Assembly: GCA_016872605.1 (NCBI GenBank)
Contig: VGZI01000004.1
Location: 40,544-104,543 of the forward strand
DNA length: 64,000 bases
DNA from: Planctomycetota bacterium
GTDB taxonomy: Bacteria; Planctomycetota; Planctomycetia; Gemmatales; Gemmataceae
Direction of reading: 5' to 3'
Shown: piece by piece, positions 1 to 9,726 of the stretch
Numbering within the stretch: position 1 is the first letter of the stretch
Layout: each line of letters opens with the position of its first letter
Notes under the pieces: generated by a model
Told to the model about the DNA's origin: nothing
Seen by the model: the letters and a program-made list of their open reading frames with translations, nothing else
The model's database searches: none
Program-made: the position numbers and the translations under genes

Positions 1-1215
1 TGTTCCTTCCGGGCACATAAGGTCGGACTAACACCGGATGATGCCTGGCGTTGTGTCAAGTTCTCCCGCAACACCGGCGTGCGGCAACTGATTCCGCTGC
101 ACGATACCAAAGGGAGACCATTTCAGTTTCAGATCCCGCCTTCCGTGCAGCGGTTGCTTCATTTCATTGACATCCATCTGGGAGGCTCCGTTCAAGCCGC
201 CTGGCCCGAACTGACATCGGAGGACGACCAACGACGCTATCTGATCAGTTCCCTCTGCGAAGAAGCCATTGCTTCTAGCGAACTCGAGGGGGCCGTCGTG
301 ACGCGCAAAGAGGCCAAAGAAATGCTCATGAAGAAAAAAAAACCGCAGAACGCTCACGAACGGATGGTGATGAACAACTACCGAACGATTCAGATGTTAA
401 ACCAGCGCCGTGACGAGCCCTTGACTGCGGATCTTCTGATGGAGACTCAACGTCAGTTAACGCAGGGGACGCTCGAAGACGAAGCCTGTGGCCGACTCCG
501 CCGCGAGGACGAGAAAATCACTGTGTGGGACGACGAGGATCACCAGATACTTCACGAGCCGCCACTCGCAAGCGAACTTCCCGACCGTGTTAAACAATTA
601 TGCGCCTTCGCTAACACCGACGGGCAAAAAGACGGCAAGTTTATTCACCCGGTGATTCGCGCTGTCCTATTGCATTTCTGGCTGGCCTACGATCATCCGT
701 TTGTTGACGGCAACGGACGCACGGCACGGGCCCTGTTTTATTGGTCCATGCTTCGGCATCGCTACTGGCTGATCGAATACCTGACCATTTCATCGATTAT
801 TCTGAAACAGCCGAAACAGTACCCAACGGCTTTTTTGAACACGGAACAGGATGATAACGACCTCACTTATTTCCTACTCTACCATGTTGAGGTCATCGAA
901 CGAAGTATCGCGGCATTTCACGAGTATCTGTCAGGGAAAATCGCCGAGAAACGTCGTCTCACCCGCGTGCTGTTGCCAGCCCTGTTTAATGATCGCCAAC
1001 GCGCGATTTTGATAGCAGCTCAGAAGGACCCGGACACCTTCTTCACCTACGAGTCTCACGCCACGGCCCACCAAGTCACCCTGGCGACCGCGCGGACTGA
1101 TTTGCTCGGCCTGGAAAAAAAGGGGCTACTGGTCGGCAACCGGGTCGGTCGGCGATTTCATTTCGTCGCGCCTCCGAATCTCGTAGATCGCCTGCGCAAG
1201 ATCTCGAAAAAGTGA
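1..1215 (+). CDS. Fic family protein (AMPylase-like), 5' end outside window
   Basis: Likely AMP-transferase that modifies hydroxyl side chains of target proteins. The Fic core motif HPFVDGNGRTAR lies near residue 206 (counting from a GTG at 79), with the catalytic His and the phosphate-binding Gly/Asn/Arg. An N-terminal SSELEG (SxxxEG type, near residue 65) matches the inhibitory helix that blocks ATP in class II Fic proteins, so it is probably self-inhibited. The last ~80 residues look like a winged helix. The frame is open without a stop from base 1 and that stretch reads like the usual Fic N-terminus, so the GTG at 79 is probably internal and the gene starts left of the window. No antitoxin partner is visible. 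Confidence 0.9.
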   Translation, partial: CSFRAHKVGLTPDDAWRCVKFSRNTGVRQLIPLHDTKGRPFQFQIPPSVQRLLHFIDIHLGGSVQAAWPELTSEDDQRRYLISSLCEEAIASSELEGAVVTRKEAKEMLMKKKKPQNAHERMVMNNYRTIQMLNQRRDEPLTADLLMETQRQLTQGTLEDEACGRLRREDEKITVWDDEDHQILHEPPLASELPDRVKQLCAFANTDGQKDGKFIHPVIRAVLLHFWLAYDHPFVDGNGRTARALFYWSMLRHRYWLIEYLTISSIILKQPKQYPTAFLNTEQDDNDLTYFLLYHVEVIERSIAAFHEYLSGKIAEKRRLTRVLLPALFNDRQRAILIAAQKDPDTFFTYESHATAHQVTLATARTDLLGLEKKGLLVGNRVGRRFHFVAPPNLVDRLRKISKK

Positions 1216-1392
1216 TGACTGCCTGCTTGACGGTTCGATTTTGCTTCAGCAATTCAACCGAGCGTCCCAATTCCTAAGGATTGGAGCACCCCAGCCATTA
1301 GCGTCCAGACCACACGACTAAAGGATTCACGCCGGTTTTGCCGATTCTAACGACAGGACCTATTATTCGCGTTTTGACAAGGATGGCAGGCC

Positions 1393-2391
1393 GTGCGCAA
1401 ACTCTTGACGCCTCTCTTTTTAGGGATTCTCATCGGTTGTGCCGAGCAATCATCTCGTGATGATGACCGGCCGGACCCGCTCGAACCGATCCTGAACATG
1501 ATGTCGCCGGACGTGCCGGAAGAACTGCCCAAAGCGGATGACGCCCCCGGCTTGCGGCAAAAAGGCAACGGGTTCTTCGCCGTCGGTGACTACGACCAAG
1601 CCATTGCCTGGTACACCATGTCGCTCCAGGCGAAAGAGGACGCCAAGACCTATTTCAATCGCGGCGTCGCCTACATGGCGAACGACGAGATCGACAAGGC
1701 ATTGGCGGACTACGACAAGGCGATCCAACTCGAGCCGAACGCTCCATCGCCGTGGATCAATCGCGGCTTGCTCCTGAAGAGCAAGGGCAAGACGGCGGAA
1801 GGCATCAATGACTTGACAAAAGCCATGGCGCTCGACGCCAAGGATCCGGCCATCGCTTTGAATCGCGGCTTGCTTTACCTCAGCGTCGACATGTTCGATC
1901 GCGCCATCGAAGACTTCAGCAAGGCGATCGAACTCGATGGCAAATACGTCGACGCCTTCATCAATCGCGGCTTCGCTCAGCATCGCAAGAAGCAATACGC
2001 CGCCGCCGTCAAAGACTTCGACGAGGCGCTCAAGCTTGATCCGGAAAATGTGCTGGCGTACAGCAACCGGGGCAATGCCTACACGCAAATGGGACAGGGC
2101 GACAAGGCCGTCGCCGACCTGAGCGAAGCGATTCGCCGTGAAGAGCGCGATCCACAACTCTTCAACAATCGCGGCACCGCGCACGGCGTGAAGGGAGATC
2201 ATCAAAGGGCGCTGGCCGATTTTACGCGAGCGATCGAGTTGGCCCCCGACTTCGCCGCCGCCTATCGCAACCGCGGACTGGCCCAGCATACCTTGAAGCA
2301 AGCCGATCGCGCCCGCGAAGACTTCGCGATCGCGCTCAAACTGGAGCCGAACGTTACGGAAAACATCCCTGGCGACTACCTGATGAAATAG
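1393..2391 (+). CDS. TPR-repeat lipoprotein
   Basis: A 332-residue exported lipoprotein. It starts at GTG with a short charged-hydrophobic signal ending in a lipobox (LIGC, Cys16), then an acidic linker and roughly eight tandem tetratricopeptide repeats from about residue 50 to the end, recognisable from recurring A-Y-N-R-G and A-I-x-L-x-P patterns. TPR solenoids bind proteins; the partner is unknown. It stands alone, with 177 bp of non-coding DNA upstream and 257 bp downstream. The GTG start is preferred because it gives a complete lipoprotein signal; no strong ribosome site is visible. Confidence 0.85.
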   Translation: MRKLLTPLFLGILIGCAEQSSRDDDRPDPLEPILNMMSPDVPEELPKADDAPGLRQKGNGFFAVGDYDQAIAWYTMSLQAKEDAKTYFNRGVAYMANDEIDKALADYDKAIQLEPNAPSPWINRGLLLKSKGKTAEGINDLTKAMALDAKDPAIALNRGLLYLSVDMFDRAIEDFSKAIELDGKYVDAFINRGFAQHRKKQYAAAVKDFDEALKLDPENVLAYSNRGNAYTQMGQGDKAVADLSEAIRREERDPQLFNNRGTAHGVKGDHQRALADFTRAIELAPDFAAAYRNRGLAQHTLKQADRAREDFAIALKLEPNVTENIPGDYLMK

Positions 2392-2648
2392 CATTCGGAA
2401 CAGAGCCACGCCGTCAGACCAGCCTTGATCACGAAAGTACGAAAAACGGGAGCTCGAAATCGAGCATTGCGAGCCTTGTCGTGCCTGCCTCATGCTTTCG
2501 TGAATCACTTTTTTGTCGTCCTGCGCTTCGCGAATGACCGCCCTTTCGCGGTGCGAGAGGCGCCAGTCTGGCCCATTCCCCGCCTATTTGCGTTCGAAAT
2601 TGTCGGCGCGCCGTAAAGTGTAATAGGAGACAACGGGGAAATCCGACC

Positions 2649-3551
2649 ATGCCGGGCGCCAAATCGCTCTTCGATCCGACCACGCTGGCGAAGTTCGGCC
2701 GGCTGAGCCTGATCGCGCGCCAGGTCGTCGAGGGTTTCTTGAGCGGCGTGCACAAGAGCCCCTTCAAGGGCTTCAGCGTCGAATTCGCCGAGCATCGGCA
2801 ATATTATCCGGGTGACGAGATTCGCCACATCGATTGGCGCGCCTTCGGCAAAACGGATCGCTACTACATCAAGGAACATGAGGAAGAAACGAACCTGCAC
2901 GCCCATTTGCTCGTCGATGCGTCCGGGAGCATGGCCTACCACGGTGAGAATTCGATAAGCAAATTTCAGTACGCTCAATTCCTGGCCGCGTCCTTGGCGT
3001 ATCTGATGCTGCACCAGCGCGACGCCGTCGGCTTGGCGGTTCACGACCATCGGCTGCGAACGCTCCTACCTCCGCGCTCGACATCGAAGCAACTGATGCA
3101 CATCCTGCGCACGCTGGAGGGGACGGCGCCCGGTGGCGAGACCAACCTTGCGCCGATCTGGGATCGCCTGGCGGGGCAGCTTCGCGGGCGCGGCATGCTC
3201 CTCATCTTCTCCGATTGCTTCGATCAGGTGAATCGGCTGATTCACGCCCTGCGCCATCTGCGCCATCGCCGGCACGAGATTCTGCTCTTCCACATCCTGG
3301 CGCCGGAGGAGATCGAGTTCCCCTTCTCACGGCGAACGCGATTTCAGAGCCTCGAAGCCGGCGATCAGTTTCGCCAGATGGAACCGGCGATGGCCCGCGA
3401 CGAGTATTTGAAGAACTTCCAGGCGTTTTGCCATACGCTCAAAGTGCAGGCGGCAAATTTGCAGATTGATTATCATCCAATGCGGACGGATGAACCGGTC
3501 GATCGGGCATTGGGTTATTACTTGATGAAACGCATGGCACGCCGCCAATAG
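2649..3551 (+). CDS. DUF58 domain protein
   Basis: A 300-residue cytosolic protein of the DUF58 family. It carries the signature YYPGDEIRHIDWRAFGKT (about residues 50-67) and a von Willebrand A-like metal site, DASGSM (near residue 95). Family members usually sit beside a MoxR AAA+ ATPase and act with it in assembly or maturation of exported complexes. No MoxR gene lies next to this copy, so it either works with a distant partner or alone. An upstream purine tract (ggagacaacgggg) supports the ATG. Confidence 0.88.
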   Translation: MPGAKSLFDPTTLAKFGRLSLIARQVVEGFLSGVHKSPFKGFSVEFAEHRQYYPGDEIRHIDWRAFGKTDRYYIKEHEEETNLHAHLLVDASGSMAYHGENSISKFQYAQFLAASLAYLMLHQRDAVGLAVHDHRLRTLLPPRSTSKQLMHILRTLEGTAPGGETNLAPIWDRLAGQLRGRGMLLIFSDCFDQVNRLIHALRHLRHRRHEILLFHILAPEEIEFPFSRRTRFQSLEAGDQFRQMEPAMARDEYLKNFQAFCHTLKVQAANLQIDYHPMRTDEPVDRALGYYLMKRMARRQ

Positions 3552-3669
3552 GTCACCGGTTTGCGCTTCGTGCTCGCGCGGCGCTGGGAGTTCGCAAAGG
3601 TGTAAATGACGGGAATAGAAACTCGCGACGGAAAACCTATACCATCGATGTACATGCACCATCCCGTAA

Positions 3670-4971
<1,302 letters not shown>

Positions 4972-4980
4972 GTGTTCGCT

Positions 4981-5028
4981 GTTTACGTTTAGCGCTCGCC
5001 AGACGCCGGGCGAGCGCTAAATGTAAAC
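4981..5028. repeat. Family A palindrome, copy 1
   Basis: Arms of 20 nt: left 4981-5000 (GTTTACGTTTAGCGCTCGCC), right 5009-5028, one mismatch. This is the first of six dispersed copies in the window sharing the core TTTAGCGCTCGC / GCGAGCGCTAAA. It lies directly after enolase and could act as a hairpin in the transcript. Confidence 0.85.
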
Positions 5029-5031
5029 CGG

Positions 5032-5322
5032 ATGATCCCCATGTTGCAAGGATTGCGTGATGTCTGGTTGCCCTGGCTATTGTTCCTCGGCACAATCTCG
5101 GTCGGCGTCGTGCTGTTGGCGCTGGTGATCGCCGTTCCATTTGCGATCGAACACATCCCCGCGACGGTGCCCCTTGTGCCAATGTACGCAGACGATGGCG
5201 CCGTTCGTCGGACATCCATCGCCGCCGGTCTTGGGCTCATCGTGACGGCGTGCGTGTTTTTTCGCCCTGGTCGCCGAATGCCGACGTCCAAGAAACCGCC
5301 GCCCGACATGGCCGGTGCGTGA
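5032..5322 (+). CDS. Small two-TM membrane protein, unknown function
   Basis: A 96-residue hypothetical protein. Residues 12-38 (WLPWLLFLGTISVGVVLLAL and on) and about 62-78 (AAGLGLIVTACVFF) are hydrophobic and look like two membrane helices, with a basic proline-rich tail. No family is recognised. The start is uncertain: ATG at 5032 or 5041, neither with a good ribosome site, since the gene begins 3 bp after a palindrome. It is followed 47 bp later by another small membrane protein on the same strand. Confidence 0.55.
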   Translation: MIPMLQGLRDVWLPWLLFLGTISVGVVLLALVIAVPFAIEHIPATVPLVPMYADDGAVRRTSIAAGLGLIVTACVFFRPGRRMPTSKKPPPDMAGA

Positions 5323-5369
5323 TCAGAGCGTGAAGCGTCAGCGAAGATGAGCGACTCTCAAGGATCGCC

Positions 5370-5927
5370 ATGGCTTGGTTCGTCGACAACGCGACCGTTC
5401 TCTACATCCTCCTCGGCGTCATCGCGGCGGCGCTGGCCTGGGTCTGGTGGACGAATCGCCAGAGCCAATATCTCTGGTACACCGGCATTCCGATCGCTCT
5501 GATCGCTGTTCTGTTTCTGGTCAGCCGATTCTACATCACGGACGCCCAGCAGCTTGAAAACAACATCAACGCCATGACTGACGCTGTGATGGCGGGCAAG
5601 ACCGACGATCTCTTCAAGCACATTTCCAGGGACTTTCGCTATCACGCGCTGTCGCGCGACGATCTCTACGCCGCCGCCCGCAAGCAGATCGAGGCGAGGC
5701 GCGTGACCGACTTGACCGTCAAGAAGTTCAAGGCGGAGGAAATCTCGCGCGAAAAGAAGCGTGCAACGACGAGCTTCCATATCTCTGGAACAGGCGGCGG
5801 GTACAACTTCTGGTACCGCGTCGAAACCGATTTCGTACTCGAGCCGGACGGTTGGAAGCTGAAGACAATGCGTTTCTACAATCCGGTCGTCGACCAAGAT
5901 AAGGAAATCCGCTTGCCTGGGATATAG
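5370..5927 (+). CDS. Membrane-anchored NTF2-like protein
   Basis: A 185-residue protein with two N-terminal membrane helices (about residues 9-27 and 37-54) followed by a soluble domain of about 125 residues. The pattern IN-AMTDAVMAGKTDDLF ... FW-YRVETDFVLEPDGWKLKTMRFYNP resembles the SnoaL/NTF2-like alpha+beta fold. That call rests on pattern alone. No catalytic residues can be assigned. The ATG follows a purine-rich site (tctcaaggatcgcc). Confidence 0.65.
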   Translation: MAWFVDNATVLYILLGVIAAALAWVWWTNRQSQYLWYTGIPIALIAVLFLVSRFYITDAQQLENNINAMTDAVMAGKTDDLFKHISRDFRYHALSRDDLYAAARKQIEARRVTDLTVKKFKAEEISREKKRATTSFHISGTGGGYNFWYRVETDFVLEPDGWKLKTMRFYNPVVDQDKEIRLPGI

Positions 5928-6030
5928 TCGTGTGCGTTGACCGTTGTGTGCATTACTGGTATCGTGATTTTTACGACTGATTGCAACAAATCCTCGCTAC
6001 TTCCAACGGAGAACCCGATAGGGGATTTTC

Positions 6031-6402
6031 ATGGCCAAACACACGCCGCGATTTTTGCAGATCGTCAACGAGGCCAAGAGCCGCGTGAAAGAATGCACGG
6101 TCGATGACGTCAAGGCCAAGCTCGATAAAGGCGAGAAGTTCCTGCTGATCGACGTGCGCGAAGAGAGCGAGTACGCAAGCGGGCATGTTCCCGGCGCTAT
6201 CCACATCGGCAAAGGCGTCATCGAGCGCGACATCGAGACCAAGGTCCCGGACACCGCCACGCCGATCGTGCTCTACTGCGGGGGCGGCTTTCGCTCGGCC
6301 CTCGCGGCCGATGCTTTGCAAAAAATGGGGTACACCAACATTATCAGCATGGACGGTGGCATCCGCGACTGGCGTGCCAAGCAATATCCACTGACGCAAT
6401 AA
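6031..6402 (+). CDS. Rhodanese-like domain protein
   Basis: A single-domain rhodanese homologue of 123 residues, probably a sulfurtransferase carrying persulfide on the active-site Cys. The active loop reads YCGGGFRSA (Cys near residue 89), and the family motifs LLIDVREESEYASGHVPGA and GGIRDW are intact. No signal peptide, so cytosolic. The stop is 20 bp before a family B palindrome that separates it from the phosphatase gene downstream. Confidence 0.9.
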   Translation: MAKHTPRFLQIVNEAKSRVKECTVDDVKAKLDKGEKFLLIDVREESEYASGHVPGAIHIGKGVIERDIETKVPDTATPIVLYCGGGFRSALAADALQKMGYTNIISMDGGIRDWRAKQYPLTQ

Positions 6403-6422
6403 TCCAATTCTTGCACGTGTTT

Positions 6423-6479
6423 CGTAGGGTGCGTGAAACGCACCGTCCAGGGCACCCGGTGCGTTTCACGCACCCTACG
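6423..6479. repeat. Family B palindrome, copy 1
   Basis: Inverted repeat with arms GTAGGGTGCGTGAAACGCAC and its complement around a ~12-nt loop. It occupies the leader of the GmhB-like gene. Further copies are at 30214-30282 and 54032-54107, with a degenerate one at 63877-63898. Confidence 0.85.
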
Positions 6480-6504
6480 AGGAGAGAAAACCACGGAGGG
6501 GCTC

Positions 6505-7080
6505 ATGTCGGCACTTCGGCCTGCAGTGTTTCTCGACCGCGACGGCACCATCAATGTCGATCGCTCGTACATCACCGAGCCGGAACACATGCAGATTCTA
6601 CCGGGCGCCGCGGAGGCCCTTCAACTGCTGGGCGAGGCTGGCTTCGCTTGCGTCGTCGTCACGAATCAGTCGGCAGTCGGGCAAGGCATGATGACCGACG
6701 ACGACCTGGACCGCATCCACGCGGAGATGCAGCGGCAACTTGCACTGGCCGGCGTTGTCTTGGATGGCATCTACTCCTGCACGGTGGCGCCGTTAACGAA
6801 GGACAAGCTGGCGATCGAGCATCCCGATCGCAAACCGGCGCCGGGGCTTTTGCTGCGCGCAGCTGATGAACTGCGCCTCGACCTCGCCGAATCGTGGATG
6901 ATCGGCGACAGCTTGCGCGACATCCTCGCCGGCCAGAACGCCGGCTGCCGAGGCTGCATTCTGGTCCGCACCGGCCATCCGATCGACGAAAGCCAGTTCC
7001 ACCTGGCCAAACCATTTGTCGTGCTTGACGATTTGATGGCAGCGGCATGGCATGTCGTGGGAATAGCCAAATGCAAGTAG
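6505..7080 (+). CDS. gmhB: D,D-heptose 1,7-bisphosphate phosphatase-like HAD phosphatase
   Basis: A 191-residue HAD-superfamily enzyme of the HisB-N/GmhB type. It likely removes the 7-phosphate of D-glycero-D-manno-heptose 1,7-bisphosphate for LPS or S-layer sugar synthesis. Motifs: FLDRDGTIN (nucleophile Asp), VTNQS (motif II), the Lys before PAPG (motif III), and GDSLRDILAGQNAGC (motif IV). The zinc-loop cysteines of classical GmhB are only partly visible (YSCTVAP replaces CxHxP), so substrate assignment is less certain than the fold. The ATG at 6505 follows CGGAGGGG; a longer frame would run through the palindrome. No other heptose genes are nearby. Confidence 0.8.
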   Translation: MSALRPAVFLDRDGTINVDRSYITEPEHMQILPGAAEALQLLGEAGFACVVVTNQSAVGQGMMTDDDLDRIHAEMQRQLALAGVVLDGIYSCTVAPLTKDKLAIEHPDRKPAPGLLLRAADELRLDLAESWMIGDSLRDILAGQNAGCRGCILVRTGHPIDESQFHLAKPFVVLDDLMAAAWHVVGIAKCK

Positions 7081-7221
7081 CCGCGAAAAAACGCAAGCGA
7101 GACAAAAAGTCCATGGACCACGGATCGCACGGATGGCACGGATGAGAAGTAAGGAGAACGCTTCGCTCCGTGGTTTTATCCCGGCTAAATCCCTTGTGCG
7201 ATCTTTGTGTTTTTTCGCGGC
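7080..7221. repeat. Composite palindrome between gmhB-like gene and acyltransferase
   Basis: Outer arms GCCGCGAAAAAACGCAA (7080-7096) and the near-complement at 7205-7221. Inner halves also pair loosely (CCACGG ... CCGTGG). No gene is seen in the 279 bp here; the element fills about half of it. Confidence 0.65.
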
Positions 7222-7359
7222 GAATTCTGAAATCCATCAAGCAGACTCTTGACGTAGCCCGCGCTTGTGGTTACTGTTCAACCGTTAGCGTGGGCTATCT
7301 TGCAAGCGTGCGATTGGAATCCGTCGCTTGCGCGTCCGGCTAACGCAAGGAGTTGCCGC

Positions 7360-9663
7360 GTGATCTGGGATTTGCTCGTCGAATTCTGGTGGATGCTTCT
7401 GATTGCGTGCTTTCTCTTGTTCATGCTGGTGGGCACGTTTCGGAATTTCTTTCTTGTGCGTGTGCCGCTCTGGATATTGACGCACACGATCTACCGCGTT
7501 CGGTTGCAGGGGCTGGAAAACATCCCGGAAACCGGGCCGGTGCTGATCGTCTCCAACCACGTGAGCTTCATCGACTGGTTCTTGATCATGGCGACGACGG
7601 GGCGCAGCGTGCGCTTTCTGATCTGGGCGCCGTTCATGAACATCCCGGTGGTGCGCTGGATTCTCGAACTCAGCAACGTGATCCCGATCCAGGGCAACGG
7701 CGGGCCGCGTGCCATTATCCAGGCCCTGCGCGCCGCGAGCGAAGCACTTGCCGAAGGCGAAGTCGTCTGCATCTTCGCCGAAGGGGGCATCACGCGGACC
7801 GGCTTTCTACTCCCGTTCCAGCGCGGTTTCGAGCAGATACTCAAACGCAGCCCCGCGCCGATTGTGCCGATCTGTATCGACCACGTCTGGGGCAGCATAT
7901 TCAGCTTTCAAGGCGGCAAGTTCCTCTGGAAGTTGCCGCAACGCATTCCGTTCACAGTACACGTCAACATCGGCAAGCCCCTGCCCGCGACGTCCGATGC
8001 GTTCACGGTTCGACAAGCGATCCAGAAGCTCTCGGCCGAATCGGCAGTGCGGCGAACGAGCGAGCGCAAGCCGGTGCATCGGCAGTTCGTCCGGCAAGCG
8101 GTGGCGCACCCGTTTCGCTCGTGCATTCTCGACGAGAACGCCGCACAACCGGAACTCAGTTACGGCGAGGTGCTAGTCGGCGTCAAGCTGCTCTTGCCGC
8201 GACTTGCTCCGCTCCTGGGCGATGATGCGATGGTCGGCGTTTGGCTTCCACCCGGCGCCGGCGCGGCCATGGCCAACATCTGCCTCGCCTGCATGGGCAA
8301 GACTTCCGTCAATCTCAATTACACCTCGGCGCCGAATATCGTGCAATCGTCGATTCAGCAATGCAAGATCACCAAGATCCTCACGTCGAAGCTCTTCACG
8401 CACAAACTCCCGATCGATCCTGGCCCCGGCGTCGAGCTGATCTATCTCGAAGATTTCCGCAAGGACATCGGAACGATGGAACGCTGGATGACCTTCCTCG
8501 GCGTCCTGCTTCTGCCCGGATGGTTCCACGAATATGTCCTGATGGGCCTCGGCGGGCACACGGCCGACGACGTCTGCACCATCATTTTTTCGAGCGGTTC
8601 CACCGGTGATCCCAAGGGCATCATGCTCACGCATGGCAACGTCGTCTCCAACGCCGAGTCGGTCATTCAGGCGATCGATCCCGAGTCCGACGACCGGCTG
8701 CTCGGCATCTTGCCGTTCTTCCACAGTTTCGGCTACACGGTGACACTGTGGGTTCCGCTGCAAGTCGGCGCCTCGACGGTGTATCACGCCAATCCGCTCC
8801 AGCAGCGCGAGATCGGCGAGTTGTGCAAAAAGCACGCGTGCACCATCTTTCTTTCGACGCCAACCTTCCTGCGAGGCTACTTGCGTCGTTGCGAGCCGGA
8901 CGATTTCAAGACGTTACGCATCATAGTCTGCGGCGCCGAGAAGATGCCGCCGACGTTGGCCGCCGAGTTCAAGCAGAAGTTCGGCGTCGAGCCTTTGGAA
9001 GGGTATGGCTGCACCGAGTTGTCGCCGGTCGCGTCGGTCAACGTGCCCGACTGGACGGACGGCAGCACGACGCAGAAGGGCAACAAGTCCGGCACGATTG
9101 GCCAGCCGATCCCCGGCGTCGCCGCCCGAATCGTCCATCGTGAGACGCTACAAGACCTCCCGCAAGGCCAGGAGGGCTTGCTCCTCATGTACGGCGCCAA
9201 CGTCATGAAGGGGTACCTTGGCCGCGACGAGCTGACGCAAAAAAAGATCGTCGATGGCGGCTGGTACATCACCGGCGACTTGGCGTTCATCGACGAGGAC
9301 GGCTTTATCACCATCACCGGCCGCGAAGAGCGATTCGCCAAAGTCGGCGGCGAGATGGTTCCGCTCGAGAAAGTGGAGGACGAACTGCATCAGATTCTGA
9401 ACACCAACGAAAAAGTGTGCGCGGTGACTGCGGTGCCTGATGCCAAGAAAGGAGAGCGCATCATCGTCCTGCACCTGGCGTTGACGGAGACAACGCCGAA
9501 GGAGGTATGGCAGAAGCTGAACGAGCGCGGGTTGCCGAACATCTACGTGCCGAGCCAACGCGATTTTTATCAGGTGGGCGAGTTGCCGATCCTGGGCAGC
9601 GGCAAGCTAGACTTGAAGAAGTGCAAGCAGATGGCGGTTGAGTTGGCGGGGGGCGGGGAGTAA
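7360..9663 (+). CDS. aas: Bifunctional 1-acyltransferase / acyl-ACP synthetase (Aas-like)
   Basis: A 767-residue inner-membrane enzyme. The N-terminal third is a PlsC-type acyltransferase with an N-terminal membrane helix (WWMLLIACFLLFMLV), NHVSFIDW (HX4D) and FAEGGITRTG. The rest is an AMP-forming ligase: IIFSSGSTGDPKGIMLTHGN (phosphate loop), YGCTELSP, and YITGDLAFIDEDGFITITGR with a C-terminal Lys. It should activate free fatty acids and re-acylate lysophospholipids. It lacks the MFS lysophospholipid flippase part fused in some homologues. The GTG at 7360 is chosen because AAGGAG lies about 8 bp upstream. Confidence 0.88.
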   Translation: MIWDLLVEFWWMLLIACFLLFMLVGTFRNFFLVRVPLWILTHTIYRVRLQGLENIPETGPVLIVSNHVSFIDWFLIMATTGRSVRFLIWAPFMNIPVVRWILELSNVIPIQGNGGPRAIIQALRAASEALAEGEVVCIFAEGGITRTGFLLPFQRGFEQILKRSPAPIVPICIDHVWGSIFSFQGGKFLWKLPQRIPFTVHVNIGKPLPATSDAFTVRQAIQKLSAESAVRRTSERKPVHRQFVRQAVAHPFRSCILDENAAQPELSYGEVLVGVKLLLPRLAPLLGDDAMVGVWLPPGAGAAMANICLACMGKTSVNLNYTSAPNIVQSSIQQCKITKILTSKLFTHKLPIDPGPGVELIYLEDFRKDIGTMERWMTFLGVLLLPGWFHEYVLMGLGGHTADDVCTIIFSSGSTGDPKGIMLTHGNVVSNAESVIQAIDPESDDRLLGILPFFHSFGYTVTLWVPLQVGASTVYHANPLQQREIGELCKKHACTIFLSTPTFLRGYLRRCEPDDFKTLRIIVCGAEKMPPTLAAEFKQKFGVEPLEGYGCTELSPVASVNVPDWTDGSTTQKGNKSGTIGQPIPGVAARIVHRETLQDLPQGQEGLLLMYGANVMKGYLGRDELTQKKIVDGGWYITGDLAFIDEDGFITITGREERFAKVGGEMVPLEKVEDELHQILNTNEKVCAVTAVPDAKKGERIIVLHLALTETTPKEVWQKLNERGLPNIYVPSQRDFYQVGELPILGSGKLDLKKCKQMAVELAGGGE

Positions 9664-9669
9664 ATCAGC

Positions 9670-9713
9670 TTACGTTTAGCGCTCGCGCGGCGCCTTGCGA
9701 GCGCTAAACGTAA
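9670..9713. repeat. Family A palindrome, copy 2
   Basis: Arms TTACGTTTAGCGCTCGC (9670-9686) and GCGAGCGCTAAACGTAA (9697-9713), a perfect 17-nt match, loop containing GGCGCC. It starts 7 bp after the acyltransferase stop. Confidence 0.88.
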
Positions 9714-9726
9714 ACTGCAAACGACT

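Noticed and set aside
1450..2508. Long minus-strand open frame opposite the TPR lipoprotein
   Set aside because: It is a shadow of GC-rich third positions in the real plus-strand gene; no family pattern or start signal.
7267..7359. Longer start for the acyltransferase
   Set aside because: GTG 7360 has a proper AAGGAG site and gives the membrane N-terminus; the extension looks random.
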